DNA of 64,000 nucleotides from Caballeronia sp. SEWSISQ10-4 2 (GTDB taxonomy: Bacteria > Pseudomonadota > Gammaproteobacteria > Burkholderiales > Burkholderiaceae), in NCBI RefSeq assembly GCF_030464885.1, contig NZ_JALPRJ010000004.1, positions 124,001 to 188,000 of the forward strand, in the 5' to 3' direction. Of the stretch, positions 35,932-45,602 are shown piece after piece. Every line of letters starts with the position of its first letter. The stretch's first letter is position 1. Below the pieces are notes generated by a model. The model did not search any database, had not been told where the DNA came from, and was given only the letters and a program-made list of their open reading frames with translations. The position numbers and the translations under genes were made by a program.

Positions 35932-36414
35932 TCAAGTGGCGCTTGCCGCGTGCTTCGTGAATTCGATGGCGCCTTCGGGCAACAGATAAAGCACGAGCGC
36001 GCTGCCGCCCGCCACGGTCGGCCGATGCGCGCTGCCGGGTCCGTACACGCACCAGCCGGCGGGATGGCCGTCGAATGTGGCCCCTTCGGTCAGCGGCACG
36101 ATCAGGTCGATTTCGCCGTTCGGATGCACGTGATGCGGGCCGGCGATGTCGCTCATCCGCACAACGTCGACAGAGAAACCGTGGGTATCGGCGAGGGCCT
36201 TGACGATGCGCCCGTAGCGGATGCCGCCTGCCTCTCGATCGGCGAGCCAGCCGTCTTCCACGCCGGTGCGGCATGCGTCGGCGAGTTCGGTATACCCCGC
36301 GCTGCCTGCCGGGTATTCGGCGTTCAACCACGCTTCGAGGTTTGCATCGAGTGGCCGGGACGCGATCCTTTCCGTCACGCGCGCAATAAAGCCTCGAAAA
36401 TCATTGGGGGACAT
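35932..36414 (-). CDS. DUF4863 family protein of the box cluster
   Basis: A 160-residue cupin-like protein. The start at 36414 is chosen because GGAG lies 6 bases before it. HHVHPNGEIDLIVPL and the downstream GWCVYGPGSAHRPTV form a plausible metal-binding beta-barrel with three or four His/Glu ligands. The family is recurrent in box operons and includes proteins annotated as 4-hydroxylaminobenzoate lyase. Its role in benzoyl-CoA metabolism is not established. It is the first gene of the leftward box operon, divergent from boxR. Confidence 0.78.
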   Translation of the reverse strand: MSPNDFRGFIARVTERIASRPLDANLEAWLNAEYPAGSAGYTELADACRTGVEDGWLADREAGGIRYGRIVKALADTHGFSVDVVRMSDIAGPHHVHPNGEIDLIVPLTEGATFDGHPAGWCVYGPGSAHRPTVAGGSALVLYLLPEGAIEFTKHAASAT

Positions 36415-36498
36415 GCGTATCTCCGTCGCGCTAAAGCGCTGTTGGACGCCGGACGCACCTTGCCGCATTCGCAAAGGCAGGCCAACTTTCTCGTGCTG

Positions 36499-36563
36499 AG
36501 TGCATTAAACTTAGCTTGCGATACAGTGCATGTCAAGCACTATAATACATAAAATATCCTGCA
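36499..36563. promoter_or_regulatory. boxR/leftward box operon control region with candidate BoxR sites
   Basis: A TATAAT hexamer lies at 36541-36546, upstream of boxR. AGTGCA occurs at 36499-36504 and 36525-36530. The second copy is part of AGTGC-N7-GCACT (36525-36541), which touches the -10 box. TGCA also occurs at 36560-36563. TGCA-centred repeats are the known recognition theme of the related BzdR repressor. Binding here is inferred. Confidence 0.55.
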
Positions 36564-36576
36564 AGGATTCATAGAT

Positions 36577-37512
36577 ATGAAGCAAACCGCCGTTTTGCAG
36601 CCAATTGAGGGCGGAGATCAGGGCGCGGACATCGAAAAAGAGCGCGAGAGCCGCGATCCGTTCCTTGTCGGGATGGGCGAGCGCGTTCGTTTGCTGCGCG
36701 CGCGTCGCGGACTGACGAGAAAAGCCCTCGCGAAAGAGGCCGACGTATCTGAGCGATATCTGGCGAACCTCGAATCGGGCGTTGGCAATGCCTCGGTGCT
36801 GTTTCTCCGGCAACTGACGAAGGCATTAAACTGCACCCTGGCAGAGATCGTGGGTGACGAAACCACGTTGACACCCGACTGGCTGCGCATCCGGGAATTG
36901 CTGAACGGCCGCGATCACGACACGCTAAAGCGCGCACGGGTCGCGTTGGAAGAGATGCTGGCCACGGCGCCGCAGGATCCGCACCGGCTGGAACGGATTG
37001 CCTTGATCGGCTTGCGCGGCGCGGGTAAGTCGACGCTCGGCCGCATGCTTGCCGATGAACTGAAAGTGCCGTTTGTCGAGATCAACCGGGTCATCGCGCA
37101 ACTGGCCGGCTGCCCGCCGTCGGAGATTCACGCGCTATATGGAGCAACGGCTTACCGTCGATATGAACATCGGGCGCTGGAAGCGGTGATCCAGGAGCAT
37201 CCGCGTGCGGTGATTGCGTCGCCGGGCGGGCTGGTGTCTGAGGCGACCACCTTGAACGCATTGCTGACGCACTGCTTTACCGTGTGGCTCCAGGCGACTC
37301 CCGAGGACCATATGCGCCGGGTGGTCGCCCAAGGCGACTTGCGGCCGATGTCGGGCAACAAGGAATCGATGGATGACCTGAAGCGCATCCTGGCCGGGCG
37401 CAGCGAGCTGTACGGCCGCGCCGACATGACCTTCGATACCAGCGGAAAATCGCTGGCGGAATGCTATTTATCGCTGCGAGACAGGCTGGCCGCGCGACTT
37501 GCGTCCGAATAA
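36577..37512 (+). CDS. boxR: BoxR transcriptional repressor (HTH plus shikimate-kinase-like domain)
   Basis: A 311-residue BzdR-family regulator. Residues about 33-90 are a Cro/CI HTH (RVRLLRARRGLTRKALAKEADVS). Residues 138-305 resemble shikimate kinase, with the P-loop GLRGAGKS at 145-152. In studied members this domain binds benzoyl-CoA and releases the repressor from DNA rather than phosphorylating shikimate. The gene lies between the two divergent box operons, 109 bases before boxC. AAGGA precedes the ATG. Confidence 0.95.
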   Translation: MKQTAVLQPIEGGDQGADIEKERESRDPFLVGMGERVRLLRARRGLTRKALAKEADVSERYLANLESGVGNASVLFLRQLTKALNCTLAEIVGDETTLTPDWLRIRELLNGRDHDTLKRARVALEEMLATAPQDPHRLERIALIGLRGAGKSTLGRMLADELKVPFVEINRVIAQLAGCPPSEIHALYGATAYRRYEHRALEAVIQEHPRAVIASPGGLVSEATTLNALLTHCFTVWLQATPEDHMRRVVAQGDLRPMSGNKESMDDLKRILAGRSELYGRADMTFDTSGKSLAECYLSLRDRLAARLASE

Positions 37513-37552
37513 CGGCCGCGTAGACTCCGCATTAACCCGATAAGCGCATTAA

Positions 37553-37586
37553 AGTGCTTGCAGTGACTTATTAGATGCACTATTGT
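37553..37586 (+). promoter_or_regulatory. boxC promoter with candidate BoxR operator
   Basis: TTGCAG (37558-37563) and TATTGT (37581-37586), spaced 17 bases apart, make a good sigma-70 promoter for boxCBA. AGTGC (37553-37557) and TGCACT (37576-37581) flank and overlap the two hexamers. They match the half-sites seen upstream of boxR, so a bound repressor would block polymerase. Confidence 0.6.
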
Positions 37587-37621
37587 ACACACATCATATC
37601 CAGTGTACGAAGGAGACATCA

Positions 37622-39349
37622 ATGTCAGTTGCTCAATCAGCGGAGCAGGTAGGCGTCAGTGGCGCAGTCCCGGCGGCCCAGCGCGCGGCGGCGTCCGCCA
37701 GCCAGCGCGTCGATTACCGTACGGAGCCTGCCCGCTACAAACACTGGTCGTTGACCTTCGACGGTGCGGTCGCGACGCTCGGCATCAATATTGCCGAAGA
37801 CGGCGGCATTCGCGACGGCTACAAACTGAAACTCAATTCGTATGATCTGGGCGTCGATATCGAATTGCACGATGCTCTCCAGCGGGTGCGTTTCGAACAC
37901 CCGGAAGTGCGCACGGTAGTGGTAACGAGCCTCAAGGACCGGGTGTTCTGCTCGGGCGCCAACATCTTCATGCTCGGCCTTTCATCGCATGCGTGGAAGG
38001 TCAACTTCTGCAAGTTCACTAACGAGACGCGCAACGGTATCGAAGATACGTCGCGTCATTCCGGCATTAAATTTCTCGCAGCGGTAAATGGTGCGTGCGC
38101 CGGCGGCGGCTATGAAATGGCGCTCGCGTGCGACGAAATCTATCTGGTGGACGACCGTTCGTCATCCGTTGCGTTGCCCGAAGTGCCACTGCTTGGCGTG
38201 CTGCCGGGCACCGGCGGTCTCACGCGTGTGACCGACAAACGCAAGGTCCGTCACGATCGCGCGGATATCTTCTGCACCATCGTCGAAGGCGTGCGTGGCG
38301 AGCGTGCGAAGCAGTGGCGCCTCGTCGATGAAGTCGTCAAGCCGAACGTATTCAAGGAGACGGTGCATGCACGCGCGCTGGAACTGGCTGCGCAAAGCGA
38401 CCGGCCGGCAGATGCACAAGGCGTTGTGCTGACGCGTATTGAACGGTCCGATCGCGAAGATGGTCTGGGCTACGCAACCGTCGATGTCAGCATCGACCGC
38501 GCCCGTCGCACCGCAACGTTCACGGCCAAGGCGCCGTCGGCGAATCCGCAATCCGACATCAACGCCATCGTTGCAGCCGGCGCCAACTGGTGGCCGCTTC
38601 AGTTTGCCCGCGAACTCGATGACGCCATCCTGTGCATGCGTACGAATGAACTCGATATCGGCACGTGGATCTTCAAGACCGAAGGCGATGCACGCACGCT
38701 GCTTGCCGCCGACGCTACGCTCCTTGAGCATCGCAATCACTGGTTCGTGCGCGAAACCATCGGCATGTTGCGTCGCACGCTGGCGCGTATCGATGTCTCG
38801 TCGCGCACGCTGTTTGCGCTGATCGAACCGGGCTCGTGTTTTGCCGGCACCTTTGCAGAACTCGCGTTCGCCTGCGACCGCAGCTACATGGCCGCGTTGC
38901 CGAGCAACGAGGACGAAGAGCCGGCATTGACGCTCTCCGAGGCCAACTTCGGCCTTTATCCAATGATCACCGGCCAGTCACGTCTTGGCCGCCGTTTCTA
39001 CGATGAAACCGGGCCGATGAACGCTGCACGTCAGCAAATCGGGCAGCAGGTCAAGCCGGTTGAGGCCGAGCGTCTTGGACTGGTTACCGCGTCACCGGAT
39101 GACATCGATTGGGCCGACGAGATCCGCATCGCCATAGAAGAACGTGCGGCCATGTCGCCGGACGCGCTCACGGGCCTGGAAGCCAACCTGCGCTTCAACG
39201 GCGTCGAGACGATGGAAACGCGCATCTTCGGACGTTTGTCCGCGTGGCAGAACTGGATCTTCAACCGGCCGAACGCCGTGGGCGAGAAGGGTGCCCTCAA
39301 GGTCTACGGCAAGGGCAGCAAGGCGCAGTTCGACCTCAACCGCGTCTGA
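37622..39349 (+). CDS. boxC: Benzoyl-CoA-dihydrodiol lyase / 2,3-epoxybenzoyl-CoA dihydrolase
   Basis: A 575-residue protein containing crotonase-like folds. The N-terminal crotonase part shows VVTSLKDRVFCSGANIFML and AAVNGACAGGGYEMALACDE (the CoA oxyanion region), then VALPEVPLLGVLPGTGGL. The enzyme hydrolytically cleaves the 2,3-epoxide of benzoyl-CoA to 3,4-dehydroadipyl-CoA semialdehyde and formate. The start at 37622 follows AAGGAG; an upstream in-frame Met is less likely. It is the first gene of boxCBA. Confidence 0.95.
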   Translation: MSVAQSAEQVGVSGAVPAAQRAAASASQRVDYRTEPARYKHWSLTFDGAVATLGINIAEDGGIRDGYKLKLNSYDLGVDIELHDALQRVRFEHPEVRTVVVTSLKDRVFCSGANIFMLGLSSHAWKVNFCKFTNETRNGIEDTSRHSGIKFLAAVNGACAGGGYEMALACDEIYLVDDRSSSVALPEVPLLGVLPGTGGLTRVTDKRKVRHDRADIFCTIVEGVRGERAKQWRLVDEVVKPNVFKETVHARALELAAQSDRPADAQGVVLTRIERSDREDGLGYATVDVSIDRARRTATFTAKAPSANPQSDINAIVAAGANWWPLQFARELDDAILCMRTNELDIGTWIFKTEGDARTLLAADATLLEHRNHWFVRETIGMLRRTLARIDVSSRTLFALIEPGSCFAGTFAELAFACDRSYMAALPSNEDEEPALTLSEANFGLYPMITGQSRLGRRFYDETGPMNAARQQIGQQVKPVEAERLGLVTASPDDIDWADEIRIAIEERAAMSPDALTGLEANLRFNGVETMETRIFGRLSAWQNWIFNRPNAVGEKGALKVYGKGSKAQFDLNRV

Positions 39350-39414
39350 CGCGTTTTACGTCCCGGTCTCGACCATTCAAGCGCTCATCAACGTCACGGC
39401 TTAAGGAAATAACC

Positions 39415-40842
39415 ATGTCCACGATCAACTACAGCGAAAAGATCCCGAACAACGTCAACCTCGCCGACGACCGCACGCTGCAGCGCGCGCTCGAACAATG
39501 GCAACCGAACTTCCTGTCGTGGTGGGGCGACATGGGTCCCGAAGGCTCGCCGAACTACGATGTGTATCTGCGCACGGCGGTGAGCGTGGATGCCGGCGGC
39601 TGGGCGCACTTTGATCACGTGAAGATGCCGGACTATCGCTGGGGCATTTTTCTCGCACCGGGCATGGCGGACCGCCAGATCAGTTTTGGCGAGCACAAGG
39701 GCGAAGCGGCATGGCAGGACGTGCCGGGCGAACACCGTGCGAACTTGCGGCGCATTATCGTGACGCAGGGCGATACGGAACCGGCATCGGTCGAACAGCA
39801 ACGGCATCTGGGGCTGACGGCACCGTCGATGTACGACCTGCGCAACCTGTTCCAGGTCAACGTGGAAGAAGGACGTCACTTGTGGGCGATGGTGTACCTG
39901 CTGCATCGCTACTTCGGCCGTGACGGTCGTGAGGAAGCCGAAGCATTGCTGGATCGCCGTTCAGGCGATGACAACAATCCGCGCATTCTCGGTGCGTTTA
40001 ACGAACGCACGCCCGACTGGCTCGCGTTTTTCATGTTCACGTACTTCACGGACCGCGACGGCAAGTTCCAGTTGTCCGCGCTCGCCGAATCCGGCTTCGA
40101 CCCGCTCGCGCGCACGACCAAGTTCATGCTGACGGAAGAAGCGCATCATATGTTCGTGGGCGAATCGGGCGTCTCGCGCGTGATCCAGCGCAGCGCTCAG
40201 GTCATGAACGAACTGAAGACCGACGACATCAACAAGGTGCGCGCCGCGGGCGTGATCGACCTTGGGACCATCCAGCGTTATCTGAACTTTCACTACTCGG
40301 TCACCATCGATTTGTTCGGTGCGGATCATTCGTCGAATGCAGCAACCTTCTATAGCTCGGGACTCAAGGGCCGTTACGAAGAGACCAAACGCGACGACGA
40401 TCATCAGTTGAATGGCCAGCACTACAAGTTGCTGGACGTTGCAGACGGCAAGCTAGTCGAGCGCGAAGTGCCCATGCTCAACGCCATGAACGAAGTGCTG
40501 CGCGACGACTACATCAAGGACTCGGTGGCAGGCGTGGGCCGCTGGAACAAAGTGCTGGAAAAGGCGGGTATCGACGTTCGCCTGACCGTGCCGCACAAAG
40601 CGTTCAACCGGCAGATCGGCACCTTCGCCGGTGTGCGCGTGACGCCGGATGGCCGCGTGATCAACGAGAACGAATGGAAAGCGAACGAGGCGAAATGGCT
40701 GCCGACGCCGGAGGATCGCGCGTACGTTGCCTCGCTGATGGGGCGCGTGGTCGAGCCGGGCAAGTTCGCCAACTGGATCGCGCCGCCGGCAATGGGCATC
40801 AACCGCCAGCCGGTCGATTTCGAATACGTGCGGTTCAACTAA
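39415..40842 (+). CDS. boxB: Benzoyl-CoA 2,3-epoxidase, oxygenase subunit
   Basis: A 475-residue diiron oxygenase subunit that epoxidises the ring of benzoyl-CoA using O2. Diiron carboxylate and His ligands are visible in FQVNVEEGRHLWAMVYLLH and FMLTEEAHHMFVGESG. The start at 39415 is chosen because AAGGAAATAACC precedes it and the homology begins there (MSTINYSEKIPNNVNL). It lies 65 bases after boxC and 78 before boxA. The length fits known BoxB proteins. Confidence 0.95.
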   Translation: MSTINYSEKIPNNVNLADDRTLQRALEQWQPNFLSWWGDMGPEGSPNYDVYLRTAVSVDAGGWAHFDHVKMPDYRWGIFLAPGMADRQISFGEHKGEAAWQDVPGEHRANLRRIIVTQGDTEPASVEQQRHLGLTAPSMYDLRNLFQVNVEEGRHLWAMVYLLHRYFGRDGREEAEALLDRRSGDDNNPRILGAFNERTPDWLAFFMFTYFTDRDGKFQLSALAESGFDPLARTTKFMLTEEAHHMFVGESGVSRVIQRSAQVMNELKTDDINKVRAAGVIDLGTIQRYLNFHYSVTIDLFGADHSSNAATFYSSGLKGRYEETKRDDDHQLNGQHYKLLDVADGKLVEREVPMLNAMNEVLRDDYIKDSVAGVGRWNKVLEKAGIDVRLTVPHKAFNRQIGTFAGVRVTPDGRVINENEWKANEAKWLPTPEDRAYVASLMGRVVEPGKFANWIAPPAMGINRQPVDFEYVRFN

Positions 40843-40920
40843 GTAATGCGGGAGGTGCGTCCGGGATGTCGCGGCATGCTGTAGTACGCTGCGGCGGCCC
40901 GGGTGCAGGTGGAGATAACA

Positions 40921-42171
40921 ATGAATGGTCCAGCCCCGATAGAAGTCCTCAAGCAGCATCTGATCGACCCGGAAATCTGCATTCGCTGCAACACATGCGA
41001 AGAGACCTGCCCGGTCGACGCCATCACGCACGACTCTAACAACTATGTCGTCAAGGCCGAGGTCTGCAACGGCTGCATGGCGTGCATCTCGCCGTGCCCG
41101 ACCGGTTCCATCGACAACTGGCGCACGGTGCTGAAGTCGCAGGCGTACAGCATTGAAGAGCAGTTCACGTGGGACGAGTTGCCGGCGCAGAACACGACGG
41201 CAAGCGCGGCGCTGGAGAGCCTGCCGCAAGCGGATGCTGACGAGGCCGAGAGCACCGGCGAAACGTCGGACGGCATCGACGTGGATACGGTGCGCGGCTC
41301 GACGTTGCCGCCCTGGTCGGCGGCCAAGCCTTACGTGAATCTGTACACGCACAAGCTGCCAGTGGTGGCGACGGTCGTAGGCAATTACCGACTCACGGGC
41401 GAGGCTACCGAAAGCGATATTCATCACATCGTGCTGGATTTCGGCACGACGCCGTTTCCGGTTGTCGAAGGCCAGTCGATCGGCATTTTGCCGCCGGGCA
41501 CGACGAAAGACGGCAAGACACATCACGCGCGTCAGTACTCAATAGCCAGCCCGCGCGACGGCGAACGCGAGGGTTATAACAACCTGTCGCTGACGGTCAA
41601 ACGCGTCACGCAGGATTATCGCGGTAATGAAGCCGACGGCGTCTGCTCGAACTATTTGTGCGACGTGAAGAAGGGCGACGCGGTCAATGTCATTGGTCCG
41701 TTCGGCAGCACGTTCCTGATGCCGAACCATCCGAACTCGCACCTGCTCATGATCTGCACGGGCACCGGTTCGGCGCCCATGCGCGCAATGACCGAGTATC
41801 GACGCCGCCGGCGTATGAAAGGCGCGACCGGCAAGCTGATGCTGTTTTTCGGCGCGCGCACGAAAGAGGAGTTGCCTTACTTCGGGCCGCTCGTGAACCT
41901 GCCGAAAGATTTCATCGATACCACGCTGGCGTTTTCACGCACCGTGGGCCAGCCGAAGCGCTACGTACAGGACGCGATGCGCGAACGTGCGGCCGATGTC
42001 GGGCAGATGCTGCGCGATGACAACACGTTTATCTATGTGTGCGGGCTGAAGGGGATGGAGGATGGGGTGCTTCAGGCGCTGCGGGATATCGCCGAGCAGA
42101 ACGGCATTGAATGGGATTCGTTATGGCGCACGCTCAAACGCGATGGAAGGCTGCATCTCGAGACCTATTGA
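40921..42171 (+). CDS. boxA: Benzoyl-CoA 2,3-epoxidase, reductase subunit
   Basis: A 416-residue electron-transfer subunit supplying BoxB from NADPH. Two 4Fe-4S clusters are encoded by Cys20/23/26/30 and Cys49/52/55/59. The second half is a ferredoxin-NADP reductase: [11 protein letters not shown] for [15 protein letters not shown] for NADPH, and a C-terminal [11 protein letters not shown]. The start at 40921 follows GGAGATAACA; a Met six codons upstream is in frame. It is the last gene of boxCBA, followed by a strong terminator. Confidence 0.95.
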   Translation: MNGPAPIEVLKQHLIDPEICIRCNTCEETCPVDAITHDSNNYVVKAEVCNGCMACISPCPTGSIDNWRTVLKSQAYSIEEQFTWDELPAQNTTASAALESLPQADADEAESTGETSDGIDVDTVRGSTLPPWSAAKPYVNLYTHKLPVVATVVGNYRLTGEATESDIHHIVLDFGTTPFPVVEGQSIGILPPGTTKDGKTHHARQYSIASPRDGEREGYNNLSLTVKRVTQDYRGNEADGVCSNYLCDVKKGDAVNVIGPFGSTFLMPNHPNSHLLMICTGTGSAPMRAMTEYRRRRRMKGATGKLMLFFGARTKEELPYFGPLVNLPKDFIDTTLAFSRTVGQPKRYVQDAMRERAADVGQMLRDDNTFIYVCGLKGMEDGVLQALRDIAEQNGIEWDSLWRTLKRDGRLHLETY

Positions 42172-42201
42172 GCGCTGTCCAAACGGCATCGCCGAATAAC
42201 C

Positions 42202-42226
42202 AACGCCCGCTTATGCGGGCGTTTTT
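42202..42226 (+). terminator. Rho-independent terminator of boxCBA
   Basis: AACGCCCGC pairs with GCGGGCGTT around a TTAT tetraloop and runs directly into a T-tract. It lies 30 bases after the boxA stop. Confidence 0.92.
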
Positions 42227-42267
42227 CATTGATGCCGCACGCTACCCGCTGAAGTCATCAAGATGAC

Positions 42268-42294
42268 TTATTGATTTGATTCACAAATCAATAA
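42268..42294. promoter_or_regulatory. Perfect 11-base inverted repeat upstream of the porin gene
   Basis: TTATTGATTTG and CAAATCAATAA are exact reverse complements separated by ATTCA. The repeat sits in the AT-rich start of the 380-base gap between the boxA terminator and the porin gene, where its promoter is expected. It has no T-run and is too AT-rich for a terminator, so an operator is more likely. The rest of the gap holds a leader in which ACGGAGACAAC occurs twice (42361 and 42538), the second as the porin Shine-Dalgarno site. Confidence 0.5.
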
Positions 42295-42551
42295 CGTTAA
42301 TTGAAAGAATAAATCAAAACTGTTTGCCGGGCGATACTGTCTCGACCAAAAAAACAAGAGACGGAGACAACCGGCACCTAAGCCCGCATTCACGGCCACG
42401 CCGATCCCGCGTTTTGCTCCGTTCGACACGCTGAGCCTTCGCACTTGAACCAACCCGAGATCCTCTAGCAGTCGTTATTCGACGCCCGACATCCCCTCGA
42501 CGAAGGGGCGGGGAATCGCTTTGCCTAAAAAAACTCAACGGAGACAACGCA

Positions 42552-43664
42552 ATGAAGAAGAGATGGATTTGCAGCGCCGCGGCAGTCGCAATATCGGCGA
42601 TGGCTACCCAATGCGCGTACGCGCAGAGCAGTGTCACGCTGTACGGCATCATCGACGCCGGCATCACGTACTTCAGCAATCTGAATGGACACGGGACCTT
42701 CGTGGCGAATGACGGCTCGATTCAGTCGAATCGGTGGGGCTTTCTCGGCAGTGAAGATCTCGGTGGCGGCGCCAAGGCTATTTTCCAGCTCGAGAACGGT
42801 TTTAATTTATACAACGGCACGATGGTCCAGTCCGGCGTGCTCTTCAGCCGGCAGGCGTGGGTAGGTCTCACTGACACCACCCACGGAACGCTCACGCTCG
42901 GCAAGCAATACGACTTCTTCTGGGACAACCTCACGCAGTTCGCGATGGGCCAGTACGCCGGGCAATACTCGTGGCATCCCGGCGATTTCGACCATCTGGC
43001 CGGCACCTTGCACATCAACAACGCGGTCAAGTACAAGTCGCCGACCTATTATGGTTTCTCCTTCGGCGCGCTCTATGCGTTCCCTTCGCAATCCGTTTCG
43101 GCGGGCACCGGACGCGTGATCGCGTTCGGCGCGCGATACGACGGCGGTCCGTTCCAGGCGGGCGTCGCTTACACCGACACCCACGATCTCGGTCTCAACG
43201 GCCCGAGCCAGGCGGGCACCACGCTGTTTCCGAACTTGTCGGGTGCGCCGGTGGTGGCCACGAGCGTCAGCACGATCGGTGCGGGCGCGAGTTACCGGTA
43301 TGGACGCAGTCTCACGCGCCTGCTTTTCACCGATACCCACTTTCGCATTGCCAGGGACAACGGCTCGATGCCTACCTACGAGATCAACGAAGTCTTCCAG
43401 ATGACCCCGGCGACGACCTTGATGGGCGGCTACTGGTACAGCAAGCTCGGCGAGGAGAAGTTTCAGAACGGGACGTTGCTGCTCGACTACGCACTGTCCA
43501 AACGCACGGACGCCTACACGAGTGCGACTTACCTGCGGGTATCGGGTGGCGCGGCGCCGGTGTTCCTCGGTGGCGGTTCGGCACCGGTGTTTTCTAATGG
43601 GGTGTATGTCGGCTCGGGGGAGTCGTCGACGGCAATCCGGATCGGCATGCGCACGAAGTTCTGA
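42552..43664 (+). CDS. Outer-membrane porin (Gram-negative porin family)
   Basis: A 370-residue general porin. A Sec signal ends around AYAQ (residue 25), and the mature protein begins SSVTLYGIIDAGITYFSN, the standard betaproteobacterial porin start. Beta-strand periodicity runs throughout, with GFLGSEDLGGGAKAIFQLE and FSRQAWVGL as family motifs, and it ends in Phe (IRIGMRTKF) as required by the Bam machinery. It follows the box operon and may admit aromatic acids, but it has its own promoter region. Confidence 0.93.
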   Translation: MKKRWICSAAAVAISAMATQCAYAQSSVTLYGIIDAGITYFSNLNGHGTFVANDGSIQSNRWGFLGSEDLGGGAKAIFQLENGFNLYNGTMVQSGVLFSRQAWVGLTDTTHGTLTLGKQYDFFWDNLTQFAMGQYAGQYSWHPGDFDHLAGTLHINNAVKYKSPTYYGFSFGALYAFPSQSVSAGTGRVIAFGARYDGGPFQAGVAYTDTHDLGLNGPSQAGTTLFPNLSGAPVVATSVSTIGAGASYRYGRSLTRLLFTDTHFRIARDNGSMPTYEINEVFQMTPATTLMGGYWYSKLGEEKFQNGTLLLDYALSKRTDAYTSATYLRVSGGAAPVFLGGGSAPVFSNGVYVGSGESSTAIRIGMRTKF

Positions 43665-43671
43665 AGCCGCA

Positions 43672-43716
43672 GGGGCCTTTCGTTCAAGCAGTAACTTCCG
43701 ATGAACGACGGGCCCC
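43672..43716. terminator. Imperfect hairpin between the porin gene and the 43730 gene
   Basis: GGGGCC...CGTTCA (43672-43686) pairs with TGAACG...GGCCCC (43702-43716), with a 3-base internal mismatch. It lies just after the porin stop and before a converging stop. Only a short T-rich end follows, so termination may be weak. Confidence 0.45.
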
Positions 43717-43729
43717 TTGGTTCATGCGA

Positions 43730-44095
43730 TCAGTCGGCCGGCCGCTTATCGGCGAGCGCCCGCTTGCATTCATCGAGCACGCGTAGCACGAGTTCCGATT
43801 GATAGTTGAGGTCGTCGCTGTCGAGAATTTCTTCTACGGCATCGCGAGCCCAGTCGGCATCCACGAGTTCCGAGTGCCGCTGGGCGAGGTCGGCCGCAAT
43901 GGCCGACAGCTTCGCGATGGCGAGCCATTCGGCCTGGCGCTTGTGCCTGTCCAGCCACTTGTGAGCCGCTTGCACGTGAAAAGCCGCCGTGGGCCAGGAG
44001 CCGTTCAGATAATAGGCGCCCAGACTCCCGCAGGTGAGCCAGCAGAGCAATTCCACGCGGTCGGTCGGGCTGAGATTGTGGCGTACATCGTTCAT
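43730..44095 (-). CDS. Small hypothetical protein
   Basis: A 121-residue soluble protein, predicted mainly helical (WLTCGSLGAYYLNGSWPTAAFHV, then WARDAVEEILDSDDLNYQSELVLRVLDE). The ATG at 44095 gives a sensible N-terminus; the longer frame adds unlikely residues. There is no signal peptide and no family I recognise. It converges on the porin gene. Confidence 0.6.
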   Translation of the reverse strand: MNDVRHNLSPTDRVELLCWLTCGSLGAYYLNGSWPTAAFHVQAAHKWLDRHKRQAEWLAIAKLSAIAADLAQRHSELVDADWARDAVEEILDSDDLNYQSELVLRVLDECKRALADKRPAD

Positions 44096-44446
44096 GGCGG
44101 AGCTCACGAAGATGATTGACGTGTGCCGGACGTTCTGATTCCGGCATGAAAACGATAGCACGCCACGGTGCAATGCGGAATCCTCCATTTACGCGGAGCA
44201 TTTTGCGGGCGGAGCTAAGCCGCGACGGGGTCGGCACTCATCGGCTTAGTGGGCGACTTAGTGGGATCGAGCAGCGCTGTCCTCGGCTGGCCTTTGCGGT
44301 TTTGTTGCCGACACAAAACGCCCGGACGCCCGTTCCCTCCGACGCAGGTCAATCTCGCCCTCCGCGACCCGCCATAAGCCTCCGCCTGCCGATGTAACGT
44401 AGCGACGTCGCCACATTCACGGTCGTGAACGGCACGGTGCAGCGCG

Positions 44447-45034
44447 TCAGGATGCCATCGCCGCCGTGATTTCCCCGAACGACGACTGCAGCCGATCGAT
44501 CTTTTCCCGCAAATCGTCGAGCCTGTATTTGGTTTTGTCGGCCAGATCGCGAACGCTTTCCAGCATATGCTCGCACAGGGCGGAGTGTTGGGCCACCATC
44601 GAATCGAACGTTGTGGGTTCGGTCCATCCGGTTTGACCGGCTATGGACTTTCCGTGATCCGGAGACGATTTTCCCTGGGCAATCCTCATGCGCTCCGTCA
44701 CTTCGGCGAACTTCTCGACAGGGCCGATGGCCGTGCGAAGGGAGGCGTCGACCTCGTCGAGCGCGGCTTTCAGATCGAGCGCGTTCTCCTCCATCGATAT
44801 GGTCAGCCCCTCCACTTTTTGCGGCGTCATGTATCCGCGCCTGACGAGCGTCTCACTCGCATTGACCAGCGCGGCAGTGATCGCCGACACTGCCACGCGC
44901 TCGGTTTCGACGCGGCTTTTGAGGTCGGTGCATTCTGCAAGCACCTCATGGAACGCATTCAGGTGTGTTTCGATGACGGGAGTAGATGCCATAGCAATGG
45001 GTAGACAAAAGGACGACATAATCGGAAGATTCAT
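44447..45034 (-). CDS. Hypothetical helical/coiled-coil protein
   Basis: A 195-residue protein, mostly long amphipathic helices (THLNAFHEVLAECTDL, then VDASLRTAIGPVEKFAEVTER, ending KYRLDDLREKIDRLQSSF). It looks like a structural or signalling coiled coil. The start at 45034 has AGGA 8 bases upstream; an alternative ATG at 44992 lacks one but begins the better-conserved-looking part. I do not recognise the family. Confidence 0.55.
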   Translation of the reverse strand: MNLPIMSSFCLPIAMASTPVIETHLNAFHEVLAECTDLKSRVETERVAVSAITAALVNASETLVRRGYMTPQKVEGLTISMEENALDLKAALDEVDASLRTAIGPVEKFAEVTERMRIAQGKSSPDHGKSIAGQTGWTEPTTFDSMVAQHSALCEHMLESVRDLADKTKYRLDDLREKIDRLQSSFGEITAAMAS

Positions 45035-45602
45035 ACGGCATTTCCTGCACAAAACGTGCCAACTCAGAACGAAATTGTCTCAAAGACTCGCTGCAGGGTT
45101 TGACGTTATCGCGTTCAGGTAGACGGAAGAAGCAACAATGATGTTCGAATTGAGACGATTACGCGCGTTCAATTAATTACAGTAAATTATTCATATCGAA
45201 ATAGGTGTCTGGCATTGAAATTTGATAAATTTTCCGATTCAGTCAGTCAGGACGTTTTTCCCAGCGAAATTGATTTCGAATTTGTTTCAGCTTCAATTGC
45301 GCGTTGGCTTATCGGCGGAAAGTGTTCGGGCGTCAGGGTTTGATAAAACCAATGACGTCATCTTTCTGTCATGCGCACTTCTTTTCCCGTTACCGTGCAA
45401 ATTCTGCAAAACGGAACACGATTAATCCAACCGGCTTGTTTCTCCCAATCACTTTAGCGAAGTGACGGCGGATGACTAGAGGAATCAAAGCAGCAGCGGT
45501 TCGTTGCAGATTTTGACGTACCTGGAGGAATCTTGCTTGGGTCGCCCAGGCAGAGCAAGGCTTTCGAGCACTGGCGTCAAGCGAGCCGCCGTCGGCTGAA
45601 AA
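45035..45602. other. AT-rich intergenic region
   Basis: About 570 bases have clearly lower G+C than the surroundings. They lie between the start of the coiled-coil gene and the terminator of the PqqA-like gene. No frame here looks coding. Confidence 0.45.

Noticed and set aside
40453..41526. Leftward frame of 357 codons across boxB/boxA
   Set aside because: Shadow of two well-supported box genes, with Arg/His-rich translation.
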